Source: Yinghuangia elevatio (GTDB lineage Bacteria > Actinomycetota > Actinomycetes > Streptomycetales > Streptomycetaceae). From it: 42,283 nucleotides of DNA. Shown piece by piece: positions 41,765 to 42,283 of this stretch. Position numbers and translations under genes: made by a program. Position 1 is the first letter of the stretch. Each line of letters begins with the position of its first letter. Below the pieces are notes generated by a model. That model was not told where the DNA came from, did not search any database, and saw nothing but the letters and a program-made list of their open reading frames with translations. The stretch is taken from the NCBI RefSeq assembly GCF_040649515.1, contig NZ_JBEZFP010000082.1, positions 1-42,283 of the forward strand, given 5' to 3'.

Positions 41765-42075
41765 CCTCCCGGCGTACGTGGCCAGCGGTCCTCCGGCGGC
41801 AGGGGTTGCCGCTCCGCCTCTGCGAAGAGGTAGGCGTAGAGCGCCCGCAGGTACGCATGCAAGCTCTGCCGGTCGGGAAACTCGATGTTGGTCAGACGCT
41901 CGTACTCGGCCGGGCCGAACGAGTGGTCTCTCGCCACCTGTATGAAGCCTTCGCGCACCGCTTCGACGTAGGCATCGCTGAAGGACATCAGGGTGGGACG
42001 GAGGTAACCGCTGGTGTCGTACCCCTGCTCGAGATCGAGGTACGTGCGCAGGAAACCTCGGAAGTGCTCGTTCAC
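41761..42075 (-). CDS. small acidic hypothetical protein, possibly immunity-like
   Basis: A 104-residue soluble protein. The start is GTG 42075 with GAGGGAG eight bases upstream. It is helical and acidic: FRGFLRTYLDLEQGYDTSGY, RPTLMSFSDAYVEAVREGFI, AEYERLTNIEFPDRQSLHAY and LRALYAYLFAE. Size, charge and isolated position are those of immunity or antitoxin-like proteins such as contact-dependent inhibition immunity proteins, but I see no motif that proves this and there is no toxin in the window. It is flanked on both sides by copies of the symporter-tail/terminator module, suggesting acquisition by recombination. Confidence 0.6.
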   Translation of the reverse strand: MNEHFRGFLRTYLDLEQGYDTSGYLRPTLMSFSDAYVEAVREGFIQVARDHSFGPAEYERLTNIEFPDRQSLHAYLRALYAYLFAEAERQPLPPEDRWPRTPGG

Positions 42076-42189
42076 TCAGTTGCTCCCTCAGCGATGGCGT
42101 CGCGACTCCGGCATACTGCCGCCCCTGGAACGCGCAAGAACCCGCCAAGACGCCGGACGGCTGCCGCCCCGCGCGTAGTGGCCGACCGC

Positions 42190-42233
42190 AAGCGGCCCCG
42201 GTCCCCTACGGCATGGGGGGAACGGGGCCGCTT
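42190..42233 (-). terminator. terminator D, related to A and C
   Basis: AAGCGGCCCCG (42190-42200) pairs with CGGGGCCGCTT (42223-42233), and the stem extends inward after one mismatch. It lies 13 bp past the stop of remnant D. Confidence 0.8.
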
Positions 42234-42245
42234 GCTGTGTGCTCG

Positions 42246-42283
42246 TCAGACTGAGACCGGCTCCCGACGGTCAGTCTGCGACA
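42246..42283 (-). CDS. partial gene D ending in the shared symporter tail
   Basis: Only the last eleven complete codons are inside the window: SQTDRREPVSV and TGA (42246-42248). The ending is identical to those of remnants A and C from QTDRREPVSV on. Whether this copy belongs to a full-length symporter gene or is another fragment cannot be decided here. Confidence 0.5.
   Translation of the reverse strand, partial: SQTDRREPVSV

Overview
The window is very GC-rich actinobacterial chromosome, most likely from a Streptomyces-like member of the Streptomycetaceae. The evidence is the dense third-position GC, GTG and TTG starts behind AGGAG-type ribosome binding sites, the menaquinone futalosine-pathway genes, an XRE regulator/DUF397 pair, DUF3558-like and DUF4232 lipoproteins, and a LANTG-type sortase substrate. 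The genus cannot be fixed from the sequence alone. I see no tRNA, rRNA, CRISPR array or complete insertion sequence.

Layout. 1-5.6 kb: the 3' end of a DUF885 gene with a suspicious upstream junction, a 16-bp tandem array, a secreted CAP-domain protein, a Nudix hydrolase, a divergent aldo/keto reductase and HTH regulator, and a soluble Ser/Thr kinase that runs into a 14-bp tandem array. 6-9 kb: an AraC-type regulator, two small secreted proteins that look like diverged tandem paralogs, and the wreck of an IS5-type transposase. 9-17 kb: a divergent MFS exporter/TetR pair with a dyad-rich operator region, a lipoprotein, a PadR regulator facing a small membrane protein, a zinc-ribbon protein, an alpha/beta hydrolase and an SDR oxidoreductase. 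17-24 kb: a DUF3558-like lipoprotein, a prolyl-oligopeptidase gene broken by a frameshift, an unknown conserved protein, an ACT-domain protein, and a developmental-type cluster of RsbW-like ATPase, XRE regulator and DUF397 protein.

24-34.5 kb is the metabolic core. All its genes lie on the minus strand: geranylgeranyl-reductase-type flavoprotein, MOSC protein, DMFA-like lipoprotein, MenG methyltransferase, DUF4232 lipoprotein, an amidohydrolase likely to be the aminodeoxyfutalosine deaminase, MqnC, a PNPOx-like flavin protein and MqnA. Together MqnA, the deaminase and MqnC act on the early futalosine route, MenG methylates the demethylmenaquinone, and the reductase may saturate the isoprenoid tail.

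34.5-42.3 kb is accessory. It holds a Pro/Gly-rich membrane protein, a secretory lipase with a KstR-like palindrome in its promoter, a MerR/TipAS regulator with a textbook 19-bp-spacer promoter, an ice-binding-domain/collagen-like cell-wall adhesin and a small immunity-like protein. Through this stretch run four remnants of one gene 3' end. It looks like the tail of a cation:dicarboxylate symporter, and three copies keep their own long terminator hairpin. This reiterated tail-plus-terminator module is the least ordinary structure in the window. Three intergenic arrays of 13-, 14- and 16-bp units, each carrying a small dyad, are the second.
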